Origin: Caldithrix abyssi DSM 13497
GTDB lineage: Bacteria; Calditrichota; Calditrichia; Calditrichales; Calditrichaceae
Length of the DNA stretch: 64,000 bases
Direction of reading: 5' to 3'
Assembly: GCF_001886815.1 (NCBI RefSeq)
Contig: NZ_CP018099.1
Location: 310,001-374,000 of the forward strand
Each line of letters begins with the position of its first letter. The stretch's first letter is position 1. The notes beneath the pieces were generated by a model, which saw nothing but the letters and a program-made list of their open reading frames with translations, searched no databases and was not told the origin of the DNA. Both the position numbers and the translations under genes were made by a program. Below, in pieces: positions 10,143 to 19,901 of the stretch.

Positions 10143-12530
10143 TTGAAAGTTTTAACCGTTATTAGTTTGTCTGTTTTGATCTTTTATCAGTGTGTCATGG
10201 CCTTAAGCAATCCGCCCAAAAGAGAGTTCAGAGCGGCCTGGATTGCATCGGTGGCCAATATCGACTGGCCTAGCGGCGCGGGACAAAGTCCGGCCAAACA
10301 AAAAAATGACCTGATTGCCATGCTGGATGAATTGCAGGAAGCGGGATTAAATGCCGTACTGTTGCAAATTCGTCCCGAGTGCGACGCGCTTTACAACTCC
10401 AATTACGAGCCCTGGTCCTACTGGCTTACAGGAAGGCAAGGACGCGCCCCGGATCCGTACTATGATCCTTTACAATTTGCGATTGAAGAAGCGCATAAAA
10501 GAGGCATGGAGCTCCATGCCTGGTTTAATCCGTTTCGCGCAGAAAAAACCATTGGCGCTTATTCGTTGGCCTCGAATCATGTGGTGGTTCAACATCCGGA
10601 TTGGATTTTAAGTTTTACGGAAACCGATTCCAAATTACGCATTTTAAATCCCGGAATCCCTGCCGTTCGGCAGCATATTACCAATGTGATCATGGATGTG
10701 GTGAATCGCTATGACGTGGACGGCGTGCATTTTGACGATTATTTTTATCCCTATCCGCCCAATCAAATTTCAAATACCAATAAAGATTACCAGACCTTCC
10801 TCACTTACAAACACGGCGACGCCTCCGACAACAACATCAATGACTGGCGCAGGGAGAATATTAATCTTTTAATGAAGATGGTTCATGATAGCATTCAGGC
10901 CGTTAAACCCTGGGTTAAATTTGGCGTAAGCCCTTTTGGTATTTATAAGAATGGCGTTCCTTATGGCATCGTGGGAATGGACGCCTACAGCGTGATCTAT
11001 TGCGATCCGTTGGCCTGGTTAGATGACGGTTCCGTCGATTATTTGACCCCACAGCTCTACTGGAAAATTGGCGGAAGTCAGGACTTTAGCAAATTATTGA
11101 CCTGGTGGGCCGACCAAACTTACAGCCGGGGGCGGCACCTTTATCCGGGGCATATCTTCGGAAGCAGTTTTTCGGTAAACGAATTGCCCAACCAGCTGGG
11201 ATTGGTGCGCAACAATGGCAAGGCGCTGGGAGACATCTATTTTAGCGCCAAACACTTTGGTTACAATACGCTTGATTTTGCCAACAAAGTAAAAAATGAT
11301 TATTACCGCTTTCCGGCGCTTGTGCCACAGATGGATTGGAAAGATCTAACACCGCCGGAGCCCCCGGTCGCTTTTTATTTTACACAAGCGGAAGCGGACG
11401 AACCGTTTCGTTTTCAATGGCAGGCGCCGATTGCTTCAGGAATTGACAGCGTTATACGCTTTGCTGTTTATCGTTTTGAACAGCAGCCGTCTGGCCAGAC
11501 GCCGCCGACCGAAAGTTCCTACATCTACAAAATTGTTGGCGGGCAGGAGTTTTTTCCGGCTTACAGAGGTGAAAATTATCCTGAAGTCTTTTTTGCGCTT
11601 ACCGCAATCGACCGCAACGGCAACGAAAGCGCCCTTGGGCCGGTTTTGCGTATAACGCCGCCTGATATGCCGTTGTTGGCCTTTCCTGAGAACGGCAATA
11701 CATTTATGCCGGACACCATTGTGTTAAACTGGACGGTAAGTCCGGGCGCCTCTTCTTTTTATCTGGAAATTTCAGCCGACAGCGCTTTTGGTGAAGTTGA
11801 CTATGTGGCGGACGGAATCAAAGATGATTCGCTAACCATAACCAGTTTACTCGGCCAGACAACCTATTTCTGGCGAGTAGCGGCGCAGAATCCCGCAGGA
11901 CAAAGCGATTTTTCCACCATTTACCATTTTACCACCGCCTTTCCTCTGCCGCCTCTATTAGCTTCGCCCGCTGACGGCGAAAGCGAAGTACCCTTAGACA
12001 CGGTGTTGAGCTGGTACAAAAACGACGTGGCCACCAGCTATCGTATTCAGCTTTCGCAGGCTTCAACCTTTGTGCAGGAACTGATGACCCTGGATACGGT
12101 GGTTACTGATACCTTCCTTGTCGTTCACAACTTAGAGCCTTTTACCAGAAAATGGTATTACTGGCGCGTAAAGGCCTTTAATGAATTCGGCCAGAGCGAT
12201 TGGTCCGAAACCTTTATGTTCCGAACCGTTACTTCAACCTATCTGGCCGACCTGTTTGAAGGGCCGGTGGATTTTGAACTAAAACAAAATTACCCGAATC
12301 CATTTAACCCAACAACCAGCATCGAATATGTTCTGCCGCAGGCAGAAAAAGTTACTCTGAACATTTACAATGTGCTGGGACAAAAGGTTATAACTCTGGT
12401 GGATGCGGAACAACCTGCGGGTACGCACCGCGTTATATTTAATGGCCAGGGTCTGGCGGCTGGCGTCTATATTTATCGTTTACAGGCCGGAAGCTTTGTA
12501 CAAAACAGAAAAATGATTTTAATTAAATAA
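10143..12530 (+). CDS. GHL10-type (DUF187) glycoside hydrolase with Fn3 and sorting domain
   Basis: Exported glycosidase-like enzyme. After a signal peptide comes the GHL10/DUF187 domain (YngK-like): REFRAAWIASVANIDWPS, then LQIRPECDALY, ELHAWFNPFRA, and a VDGVHFDDYFYPYP strand with acidic residues that in this clan lie in the TIM-barrel active site. Two Fn3-like modules follow (about 'TIVLNWTVSPGASSFYLEIS' and 'DTVLSWYKNDVATSYRIQLS'), and the last ~85 residues are the NYPNPFNPTT sorting domain ending KKMILIK-like (RKMILIK). I chose the TTG at 10143 because AGGAG sits seven bases upstream and the peptide begins MKVLTVISLSV, a clean signal sequence; a longer frame starts at TTG 10095 but has no good ribosome site. 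Likely substrate is a cell-wall or complex glycan; unproven. Confidence 0.8.
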   Translation: MKVLTVISLSVLIFYQCVMALSNPPKREFRAAWIASVANIDWPSGAGQSPAKQKNDLIAMLDELQEAGLNAVLLQIRPECDALYNSNYEPWSYWLTGRQGRAPDPYYDPLQFAIEEAHKRGMELHAWFNPFRAEKTIGAYSLASNHVVVQHPDWILSFTETDSKLRILNPGIPAVRQHITNVIMDVVNRYDVDGVHFDDYFYPYPPNQISNTNKDYQTFLTYKHGDASDNNINDWRRENINLLMKMVHDSIQAVKPWVKFGVSPFGIYKNGVPYGIVGMDAYSVIYCDPLAWLDDGSVDYLTPQLYWKIGGSQDFSKLLTWWADQTYSRGRHLYPGHIFGSSFSVNELPNQLGLVRNNGKALGDIYFSAKHFGYNTLDFANKVKNDYYRFPALVPQMDWKDLTPPEPPVAFYFTQAEADEPFRFQWQAPIASGIDSVIRFAVYRFEQQPSGQTPPTESSYIYKIVGGQEFFPAYRGENYPEVFFALTAIDRNGNESALGPVLRITPPDMPLLAFPENGNTFMPDTIVLNWTVSPGASSFYLEISADSAFGEVDYVADGIKDDSLTITSLLGQTTYFWRVAAQNPAGQSDFSTIYHFTTAFPLPPLLASPADGESEVPLDTVLSWYKNDVATSYRIQLSQASTFVQELMTLDTVVTDTFLVVHNLEPFTRKWYYWRVKAFNEFGQSDWSETFMFRTVTSTYLADLFEGPVDFELKQNYPNPFNPTTSIEYVLPQAEKVTLNIYNVLGQKVITLVDAEQPAGTHRVIFNGQGLAAGVYIYRLQAGSFVQNRKMILIK

Positions 12531-12542
12531 TAAGGAATCACT

Positions 12543-13475
12543 ATGAAGAACATTGGATTGATTGTTTTTTTTATTTTAAGCTGGATGATTTCGCTTTTTG
12601 CGCAAAATACGTTGAAAGTTGAGAAAGTTGAGCGTTTGAACCTGCCAGAAAAAAGCGAGTTCTTTTTTCCCAAATTAACGCCCGATGGCGCAAGAGTTCT
12701 ATTTACAGGCCCTAAATTTGTGGGGTTATTTATGTTCGATCTTAAGTCGGCGCAGATGGAAACTCTGAACATGGATATTGGCGCCGGCTATGAATATCAG
12801 ATTTCCGGCGACGGGCAATTTGTGGTTTACCGACCGTTTGAATTTAAAAAGGGACGTAAATTCTACGAAATAAAAATTCAAAATTTAAGCGACAAATCAG
12901 TAACTGTTCTGGAAAAGGAAAAACGAGAACTGAGCCCGCCGCGGATTGTAAACGCGAAGGTGATCTACCTGAACGATAATCAACCGGTAGCCAGAGCGGT
13001 TACGCCCCATTTGAGTCAATCACAACCCCAAAACGAAAAAGCCGTTTTCATTCAAAACAGAACCATCGTTCTTGTTGAAGGTTCCACCAGGAAAGAATTA
13101 AAACCATTGGGAGAAGGCATCTATCTTTGGCCGCGTCTTTCGCCGGATGGAACGCGCTTGCTGTTTACCTACGCTGGCGACGGTACGTACATCTCTGATT
13201 TAAGCGGCGCCATTTTAACCAGGATCGGTTACGCCAACGCACCAACATGGTCGCCGGACGGTAAATGGATTGCCTACATGGTCGATCATGACGATGGGCA
13301 CCAGTTTACAGATTCCGAAATTTTTATTGCTTCGGCCGATGGAAAACAAAAAATACAGGTTACGGCTACAGACGACGTCATCGAAATGTACCCGAACTGG
13401 GACGGCGTGATGACAAAACTGGTTTTTTCTTCACTAAAAGGTCAGATTTTTATGGCTACTTTAAAGCAAGAGTAA
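12543..13475 (+). CDS. TolB/WD40-like beta-propeller protein
   Basis: Exported protein of 310 residues with a signal peptide (ends SLFAQ, about residue 21). It carries PD40/TolB-like blades: FFPKLTPDGARVLFTG, LWPRLSPDGTRLLFTYAG, APTWSPDGKWIAYMVD and a final YPNWDGVMTKLVFSS. There is no TolB N-terminal domain, so it is not the Tol-Pal TolB itself. It begins 12 bases after the glycosidase stop and ends 12 bases before the amidase, so the three form one operon. Such small propellers usually bind protein or glycan partners; the partner is unknown. Confidence 0.75.
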   Translation: MKNIGLIVFFILSWMISLFAQNTLKVEKVERLNLPEKSEFFFPKLTPDGARVLFTGPKFVGLFMFDLKSAQMETLNMDIGAGYEYQISGDGQFVVYRPFEFKKGRKFYEIKIQNLSDKSVTVLEKEKRELSPPRIVNAKVIYLNDNQPVARAVTPHLSQSQPQNEKAVFIQNRTIVLVEGSTRKELKPLGEGIYLWPRLSPDGTRLLFTYAGDGTYISDLSGAILTRIGYANAPTWSPDGKWIAYMVDHDDGHQFTDSEIFIASADGKQKIQVTATDDVIEMYPNWDGVMTKLVFSSLKGQIFMATLKQE

Positions 13476-13487
13476 CGGAGTACTAAA

Positions 13488-16214
13488 ATGATAAAACAGT
13501 TTTTCTTAATGCTTTTAACGGCAACAATTCTCTTTGCACAGGACTTTTCGGGTATTAAAATTTACATCAATCCGGGGCATGGCGGAAATGATCCGGCCAA
13601 TGATCGCTACATTCCTGAAACCGGTTTCTGGGAATCGGAGAGCAATTTGACCAAGGGTCTTTACTTGATGGAATTGTTACAAAAACACCATGCAACGGTT
13701 TACATCAGTCGGACGCAGAATCGAGAGGAAGACGACCTGCCTCTATCGCAAATTGACGAAGACGCCAATGCCCACAATGTGGATTATTTTCATTCCATCC
13801 ACAGCAATGCCCACAATGCCACGGTTAACTATCCGCTGCTCCTTTTTCGCGGTTACGATAACGACCCGGTTTTTCCGGACGCCAAACGGATGGGCAGTAT
13901 TATGTTCAATGAGATGAACAAGGCTGATCGCCAGTGGACTTACTGGCCCTATTCATGGGAAAACAACCGCGGCGATTGGAGTTTTTATTCGCAATGGGGC
14001 ACCAGTGGGCTGGGCGTACTGCGATATTTAACGATGCCGGGCACACTTTCGGAAGGTTCTTTCCACGACTATCTGCCCAATTCGTTTCGCCTGATGAGTA
14101 TTGATTACCGCAAACATGAATCGATTGCCATTCTACGTTCTTTTATTCAATATTTTGGTTTGCAAAGTTTGCCGGACGGCGTGGTGGCCGGAATTATCCG
14201 CTCTAAAACAGAAAATGTTTCTTACAGCTACAATTACAATTCCGGTTTGCCGAATGATAAAAAAAAGGCCTTGAATTTTGCGCGCGCCCGTTTAATACCA
14301 GGCGACCGTATTTACGTGACCGATGAACACAACAACGGCTTTTTTATGTTCGAAAACGTTGAGCCGGGCGTTTACTCGGTTATTATGGACGGCGGAGAGT
14401 ACGCGCCAGACACGGTGCAGGTTACCGTTTACGCCAATCGTACTTCTTATGCTAATGGTTTTTTGGAAAAGGTAACCAATAAAGCGCCGGAAGTTTACCG
14501 ATACGATCTAACGGCGAATGATAGTTTGGTTTTAACGCATTCGACGATTGAAATTCAATTTAGCCAGGCAATGGATCGCCAGAGCACGGAAAGCGCTTTT
14601 AAAATCCAACCGTCGGTTGATGGCTACTTTGAGTGGCAAAACAACGACTTGAAGATGGTTTACGCCCTGTACGATACCCTGCGTCGCAGTACAACCTATA
14701 CGGTTACTGTTGATACCAGCGCAAAAAACAAAAACGGACTGCCTTTAGCGCAGGCCTATTCTTTCTCGTTTGTCACGGCGTCGGAGCACGTTAGACCAAA
14801 TATCGTAAATTTTGGGCCGACCATTGACAGCGTACGCATTCAGAGTTCGATTTACATTCAATTCGATTTTCCCATGCGCAGGGAAAAAACCGAAGCCGCA
14901 TTTTCCATTGATCCGCCGGTAGCAGGGCATTTTGAATGGGAAGAAGATTTAACAGGCTTTAGCTTTGTGCCCGACAGCGCCTTGCAGCGCAAAACGATGT
15001 ACACCGTAAGGTTGAACGCGCAGGCCGAAAATTTTTACGGCGTGGCTCTCGATTCTGCCCTGCAATTTACGTTTATGACCAGATACCGCAACGAACTGTT
15101 GCCCCTTAAATTCTTCCCACAGGATGGGGAAACACATGTAAGCACTCTGCCGCAAATCTACATCATTTTCAACGGCGTGCCTAACAAGTACACAGTTTTT
15201 GGCAACGTTCAGCTTGCCGATTCCAGCGGAACGCCCATGGCCATGCGCGGCCTGGATGTGTTTGAGAAAGATGGAAGGGGCGTGCTGATTTTTGAACCAA
15301 GGTCGGAATTAGAAAAAAATATGCTTTATTATCTGCGCCTGTTCCCGGGCATGAAAGACCTGGACGGCCTGCCCGTGCCCGATACTCTACAATTCAGTTT
15401 CAGAACGGTTCCTAAAACCTACTACAACGGCCACCTTTTGGACGACTTTGAGACCAATTTCGGCTGGCTCGATCCGGACAACGTGCCAGGCACGATGGGC
15501 ACGGATGCTGATGCGACCCAATTTGAGATAACGCGCACCAAAAAGATAAATGGCATTTACAGCGGTAAGCTGGAATACAAGTTTAGCTCAGACTCCGGCG
15601 GCGTATGTCGTTTATTTAATGAAGAAGGGAGAACGATTCCTTCCACTGCCGATTCATTATTTGGCATCTGGGTGTATGGCGATTTTAGCCGAAACCTGCT
15701 GCAGTTGCTTTTTGATCGCGGAAGTGATAAAAATATGGTGGTCTGGCAGGATACCATTAACTGGGCTGGCTGGAAGATGCTTATGGTGCCATTGGATTCC
15801 ATCGGCGGCAGCGGCGATTACAATTTTCACAGCGTGGTGGTTAAACAATTAAACGGCGGATATACCGAAGGCGCCCTCTATCTGGATGACGCCCAGTACG
15901 ATATGATTATCACCGCGCTGGAAGATGAAAATCCAGCCAATTTATTGCCCGCTAAATTAGCGTTACATCAAAATTATCCCAACCCCTTCAATCCGCTAAC
16001 GACCATTGTGTATCAAATTCCGGAAAGCGGAGAAGTGCAACTGGCCCTGTTCAATGTGCTGGGGCAAAAAATAGCAGATGTGGTTAAAGCCAGGCAGCAG
16101 CCGGGCACGTACAAAATAACCATTCGCGCCGATAATCTGGCCAGCGGTGTTTACCTCTATCGCCTGAAGTTTAAAGATCAGGTGCGCGTGAAGAAACTAA
16201 TTGTATTGAAGTAG
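13488..16214 (+). CDS. N-acetylmuramoyl-L-alanine amidase with Ig-like domains and sorting domain
   Basis: Secreted peptidoglycan amidase (amidase_3 fold) of 908 residues; cleaves the bond between N-acetylmuramic acid and the stem peptide. Signal peptide ends LFAQ (residue 18). Zinc ligands are visible: His31 in INPGHGGND, a Glu in FWESESN (about 49-51) and His105 in HSIHSNA; the catalytic Glu lies in GTLSEGSFHD near residue 188. Two or three Big_5-type Ig-like modules follow (about 345-640, each with the 'IEIQFSQAMDR'/'IYIQFDFPMRR' pattern), then a CIA30-like or carbohydrate-binding module (about 650-800) and a YPNPFNPLT sorting domain to the end. The long C-terminal extension suggests surface display and action on external wall material or in cell separation rather than a housekeeping AmiC role. 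Confidence 0.85.
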   Translation: MIKQFFLMLLTATILFAQDFSGIKIYINPGHGGNDPANDRYIPETGFWESESNLTKGLYLMELLQKHHATVYISRTQNREEDDLPLSQIDEDANAHNVDYFHSIHSNAHNATVNYPLLLFRGYDNDPVFPDAKRMGSIMFNEMNKADRQWTYWPYSWENNRGDWSFYSQWGTSGLGVLRYLTMPGTLSEGSFHDYLPNSFRLMSIDYRKHESIAILRSFIQYFGLQSLPDGVVAGIIRSKTENVSYSYNYNSGLPNDKKKALNFARARLIPGDRIYVTDEHNNGFFMFENVEPGVYSVIMDGGEYAPDTVQVTVYANRTSYANGFLEKVTNKAPEVYRYDLTANDSLVLTHSTIEIQFSQAMDRQSTESAFKIQPSVDGYFEWQNNDLKMVYALYDTLRRSTTYTVTVDTSAKNKNGLPLAQAYSFSFVTASEHVRPNIVNFGPTIDSVRIQSSIYIQFDFPMRREKTEAAFSIDPPVAGHFEWEEDLTGFSFVPDSALQRKTMYTVRLNAQAENFYGVALDSALQFTFMTRYRNELLPLKFFPQDGETHVSTLPQIYIIFNGVPNKYTVFGNVQLADSSGTPMAMRGLDVFEKDGRGVLIFEPRSELEKNMLYYLRLFPGMKDLDGLPVPDTLQFSFRTVPKTYYNGHLLDDFETNFGWLDPDNVPGTMGTDADATQFEITRTKKINGIYSGKLEYKFSSDSGGVCRLFNEEGRTIPSTADSLFGIWVYGDFSRNLLQLLFDRGSDKNMVVWQDTINWAGWKMLMVPLDSIGGSGDYNFHSVVVKQLNGGYTEGALYLDDAQYDMIITALEDENPANLLPAKLALHQNYPNPFNPLTTIVYQIPESGEVQLALFNVLGQKIADVVKARQQPGTYKITIRADNLASGVYLYRLKFKDQVRVKKLIVLK

Positions 16215-16237
16215 AAAGTAGAAGATAAAAATCATCT

Positions 16238-16276
16238 AAGCCCGAATGGTTTGTGTTAAGCGATTCGGGCTTTTTT
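16238..16276 (+). terminator. Terminator after the amidase operon
   Basis: Stem AAGCCCGAAT / ATTCGGGCTT around a 13-base loop, followed by six T (16271-16276). It separates the secreted-protein operon from the recQ-type gene. Confidence 0.9.
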
Positions 16277-16391
16277 CTTTTGCAGTGAACAAAATTACAG
16301 CTTACTTTTAAATAAAATGCGTTAATCATCGAAATTTCATATCGAAGATGAGATAGAAGAAACTACGTTTTGCCGAAAAAGGGCCAGGGTT

Positions 16392-18488
16392 ATGGATCAA
16401 AACACGGCCGAACGGCTTTTAAAAATCGCCGTTGGCAACGCCGCTGCCCGTTTCAGGGAAGGTCAGTGGGAAGCCATCGATGCGCTGGTCAATCAGCGTC
16501 GTAAGCTGTTAGTTGTTCAACGAACGGGCTGGGGAAAAAGCCTGGTTTATTTTATCAGTACGCGTATTTTGCGTGACCGGGGAGGCGGACCCACCATCAT
16601 TATCTCTCCTCTATTGGCTCTGATGCGCAATCAAATTGAAGCGGCCGAGCGCATTGGCATTCGGGCGCAAACCATTAATTCCACCAACACGAAAGAATGG
16701 AAGGAAATTACAGAGCAGGTTCTTGACGATCAAATCGACGCCATTCTCATTTCACCTGAAAGGCTGGCCAACGAATCATTTTTGGAAACGTTGCTATTGC
16801 CCATAGCCGAAAGAGTGGGCCTGTTGGTGGTGGATGAAGCGCATTGTATTTCTGACTGGGGGCATGATTTCCGCCCTGATTATAAACGGCTGGTCAATGT
16901 ACTGCGTCACCTGCCTCCCAATTTGCCCTTGCTGGGAACGACCGCCACAGCCAACGACCGTGTGATTGAGGATGTACGTCGCCAGCTGGGAGATATTGAT
17001 GTGATACGGGGGCCCTTGATGCGCAAGAGTCTGGCGCTGCAAACCGGCAGATTAACCGATCAGGCCGAACGCCTGGCCTGGCTGGCCGAGCAGCTGCCGC
17101 AGTTGCCCGGAACGGGGATTGTTTATGTACTGACCATTCGGGATGCGGAACGCGTGGCCAACTGGTTGAAGCAGCAGGGAATAAAGGCTGCGGCTTATTA
17201 CAGCGGCGTGGAAGATGAGAATTTTGAGGACAGCCATTCGTACCGCTTATTTCTGGAAGAACAATTTTTATCAAACCGCATCAAAGCGTTGGTGGCAACC
17301 TCCGCCCTTGGCATGGGATACGACAAACCGGATGTCAGTTTTGTCATTCATTATCAGGCGCCGGCTTCGGTTATCAGTTATTATCAACAGGTGGGACGCG
17401 CCGGGCGCGCCATTCCCCTTGCCCATGGCGTGTTGCTTTCCGGGCGGGAAGATGAAGAAATCCATGAATATTTTCGGCAAACGGCCTTTCCGCCGGCGCA
17501 TCATGTGCATGCCATTCTCAATGCCCTGGAACAGAGCGACGGATTGTCCATTCGCCAGCTTGAGGCGCAAATTAACTTGCGTAGCTCGCAGATCGAAAAG
17601 GCGCTCAAAGTGCTCAGCGTTGAAAATCCCTCACCGGTATTTAAGGACGGCAGTAAGTGGAAACGTACGGCTGTGGACTACAGGATGAATCATGAAATGA
17701 TCGCCCGCTTAACAGCGCAACGCGAACGGGAATGGCGGGAAATTCAGCAGTACATCGATAGCGATAGGTGTCTGATGGTTCATCTGGCAAGGGCGCTGGA
17801 CGATCCGTACGCCGAAGAGTGCGGCCGCTGCGCCAATTGTGTCGGAAAGCCTGTGGTGGAAATGAAAACCAGCGAGCCGCTAATTATTAAGGCAAAACGC
17901 TTTTTACGACATTCCGAAATTATTTTTAAGCCCCGGCGGCAGGTGGCCAAGGGCGCTTTTGTGCAATATGGATTCCGCGGGAATTTTCCGGAAGAATTGC
18001 GGGCTGAAGAAGGCCGAATTCTCTCGCGCTGGGGAGACGCGGGCTGGGGAAGAATAGTTGCAGAAAATAAACATAATGGCTATTTTAATGATGAATTGGT
18101 GGAAGCGGTTAAAGAAATGATTGAACAACGCTGGAGACCCGATCCACAGCCGCAGTGGGTTGCCTGTATCCCTTCTCAAAGGCATCCTGAACTGGTGCCC
18201 GACTTTGCCAGACGGCTGGCCAGAAGCCTGAAGCTCCCTTTTGTGGAATGTATTATAAAAGTAGCGGAGAATGAGCCGCAAAAATTGCAGCAAAACCGTT
18301 TTTATCAATGTCGGAATCTTGACGGTGTTTTTGAGATTAACGACCAGGTTTTGGATACGCCGGTGTTACTGGTTGACGACATAATCGATTCCGGATGGAC
18401 GATGACGGTAGCCGCCGCTCTGTTGCGTCAAGCCGGTAGCGGATTGGTCTATCCGCTGGCGTTAGCTTCCACCAGCGCCAATGATTAA
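16392..18488 (+). CDS. RecQ-family DNA helicase fused to a phosphoribosyltransferase domain
   Basis: 698-residue fusion. Residues 1-350 are a RecQ superfamily 2 helicase core: motif 0 FREGQWEAI (21-29), Walker A GWGKS (46-50), DEAH box 148-151 followed by CISDWGHDFRP, the TAT motif (GTTATAND) near 182-189, and QQVGRAGR (332-339). A RecQ zinc module is intact, with Cys460, Cys477, Cys480 and Cys483 (C-x16-C-x2-C-x2-C). Instead of an RQC/HRDC tail, residues about 560-698 are a type I PRTase-like domain with the PRPP-binding loop VLLVDDIIDSGWT (658-670). The next gene, 36 bases on, is a DprA-like protein, so the pair is probably one operon. RecQ-PRTase fusions exist in other bacteria; the pairing recalls ShosT/ShosA (PRTase toxin, DprA-type antitoxin), but a repair or DNA-uptake role is equally open. 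Confidence 0.85.
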   Translation: MDQNTAERLLKIAVGNAAARFREGQWEAIDALVNQRRKLLVVQRTGWGKSLVYFISTRILRDRGGGPTIIISPLLALMRNQIEAAERIGIRAQTINSTNTKEWKEITEQVLDDQIDAILISPERLANESFLETLLLPIAERVGLLVVDEAHCISDWGHDFRPDYKRLVNVLRHLPPNLPLLGTTATANDRVIEDVRRQLGDIDVIRGPLMRKSLALQTGRLTDQAERLAWLAEQLPQLPGTGIVYVLTIRDAERVANWLKQQGIKAAAYYSGVEDENFEDSHSYRLFLEEQFLSNRIKALVATSALGMGYDKPDVSFVIHYQAPASVISYYQQVGRAGRAIPLAHGVLLSGREDEEIHEYFRQTAFPPAHHVHAILNALEQSDGLSIRQLEAQINLRSSQIEKALKVLSVENPSPVFKDGSKWKRTAVDYRMNHEMIARLTAQREREWREIQQYIDSDRCLMVHLARALDDPYAEECGRCANCVGKPVVEMKTSEPLIIKAKRFLRHSEIIFKPRRQVAKGAFVQYGFRGNFPEELRAEEGRILSRWGDAGWGRIVAENKHNGYFNDELVEAVKEMIEQRWRPDPQPQWVACIPSQRHPELVPDFARRLARSLKLPFVECIIKVAENEPQKLQQNRFYQCRNLDGVFEINDQVLDTPVLLVDDIIDSGWTMTVAAALLRQAGSGLVYPLALASTSAND

Positions 18489-18524
18489 TTTTGCAGTGGA
18501 TAATAACTAAAGAGCGTGGATAAG

Positions 18525-19841
18525 ATGATTTCTAACCTGACGCAGGCTATCCTGCTTTTGACCACCCATTTAAAGAAGAATGAAGAAAACGATGTGCGGC
18601 CGTTGACCCCAACCGAGTGGGGACGATTTGCAGCCTGGCTGAAAGAACAGGGGTTAACGCCCGATCGTTTACTGTTTGCTTTGCCCGCCGAGGTTTTAAA
18701 AGACTGGCGGGACGCTAAAATAACCGTCGAACGCATTGAAGCCCTTTTAGATCGGGGCTCTGCGCTGGCGCTGGCCGTTGAAAAATGGGAACGCAGCGGT
18801 CTGTGGATCATCACGCGCGCCGATGCCGATTATCCTTTAAAATTAAAAGAAAAGCTGGGCCCTCTGGCGCCCCCGGTTCTTTTTGGCTGTGGAAATCGAA
18901 ATTTGATTAACCAGCGGGGCGTGGCTGTTGTGGGTTCCAGAAATGTCAATGACACAGATCTGCGGTATAGCCGGGAGCTGGGCGCTTTTCTGGCAAACTG
19001 CGGTTTTTCTGTTATTTCTGGGGGGGCCAGAGGCGTTGACGAGGCGGCCATGGCAGGGGCTCTGGAAATAGAAGGCACGGCGGTGGGCGTGCTGGCCAAT
19101 GGTTTGCTGCAGGCCAGTTTAAGTCAAAAATACCGCGAGTATTTAAGACAAAAATCGCTCGCCTTAATTTCTCCTTTTAATCCGGAAGCAGGCTTTGATG
19201 TGGGCAACGCCATGCAACGCAATAAATACATCTATTGTCTTTCAGATGCGGCGGTGGCGGTCCATTCCGGCACAAAGGGCGGCACCTGGTCAGGAGCGCT
19301 GGAGAATCTTAAAAAAAAGTGGGCGCCTCTCTGGGTAAAACGAATAGATGATCCGCAGGCGGGAAATCGCCTGCTGGTTCAGAAAGGGGCCCGATGGCTC
19401 CCTGAAAAGGTGGATGAAATCCAGTGTGAATGGTTCTTAAATAAAGAAGTCCAGCAGGATTTATTTAGCTTTAACGCGCAAAAAAAGGAGCGCCAGACGG
19501 GCGAAATATCCTCAACAAAAATTTACGAAGGAACGAAAGACAAAGAAAAACAAATCAAAGAATCAGCGGAAAATAAATCGGCGATAGCAAAAAATATCGG
19601 AGATGCTGAAGATTCAGGTAAAACGCTTACACTGTACGATTTTTTTCTGACTCAATTGAAAAAGCTGTGCAGCGGTAAAGCGCGTTCGATTGAAGAGATA
19701 GCGAATGAACTGGAGCTTCAAAAATCGCAGGCTAACGTCTGGATAAAAAAGGCGCTTGCCGACGGAGTTATTAAAAAGTTAAACAAACCGGCGCGTTATT
19801 ACTGGAATAAAGACAAACAAAAATCATTGCCGCTGGATTAA
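18525..19841 (+). CDS. DprA/SMF-like Rossmann-fold protein with C-terminal winged helix
   Basis: DNA-processing-type protein of about 438 residues. A helical N-terminal part leads to a DprA Rossmann domain (about residues 95-300): TRADADYPLKLKEKL, VAVVGSRNV, the SGGARGVDEAAM loop, and NAMQRNKYIYCLSDAAVAVH. The last signature differs from standard DprA: KGGTWSGALENLKKK replaces the usual SGSLITA-type segment and looks more LOG-like. A charged linker (about 315-370) leads to a winged-helix-like C-terminus (SIEEIANELELQKSQANVW). ATG 18525 is preferred to GTG 18516, since the AAAGAG ribosome site lies about 10 bases from the ATG but overlaps the GTG's spacing. Known DprA loads RecA on single-stranded DNA; here the gene probably works with, or restrains, the upstream RecQ-PRTase protein. 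That functional link is inferred. Confidence 0.8.
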   Translation: MISNLTQAILLLTTHLKKNEENDVRPLTPTEWGRFAAWLKEQGLTPDRLLFALPAEVLKDWRDAKITVERIEALLDRGSALALAVEKWERSGLWIITRADADYPLKLKEKLGPLAPPVLFGCGNRNLINQRGVAVVGSRNVNDTDLRYSRELGAFLANCGFSVISGGARGVDEAAMAGALEIEGTAVGVLANGLLQASLSQKYREYLRQKSLALISPFNPEAGFDVGNAMQRNKYIYCLSDAAVAVHSGTKGGTWSGALENLKKKWAPLWVKRIDDPQAGNRLLVQKGARWLPEKVDEIQCEWFLNKEVQQDLFSFNAQKKERQTGEISSTKIYEGTKDKEKQIKESAENKSAIAKNIGDAEDSGKTLTLYDFFLTQLKKLCSGKARSIEEIANELELQKSQANVWIKKALADGVIKKLNKPARYYWNKDKQKSLPLD

Positions 19842-19901
19842 GCGGTTCAGGCGCTGCTTTTAAGCCCCGCCTGTGTTAGGCATCCGATGGAGTGATGGGG
19901 T

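Noticed and set aside
17215-17688. 157-codon frame overlapping the RecQ gene in another frame
   Set aside because: Inside the conserved helicase core, which is in frame and intact; shadow of GC-rich coding.
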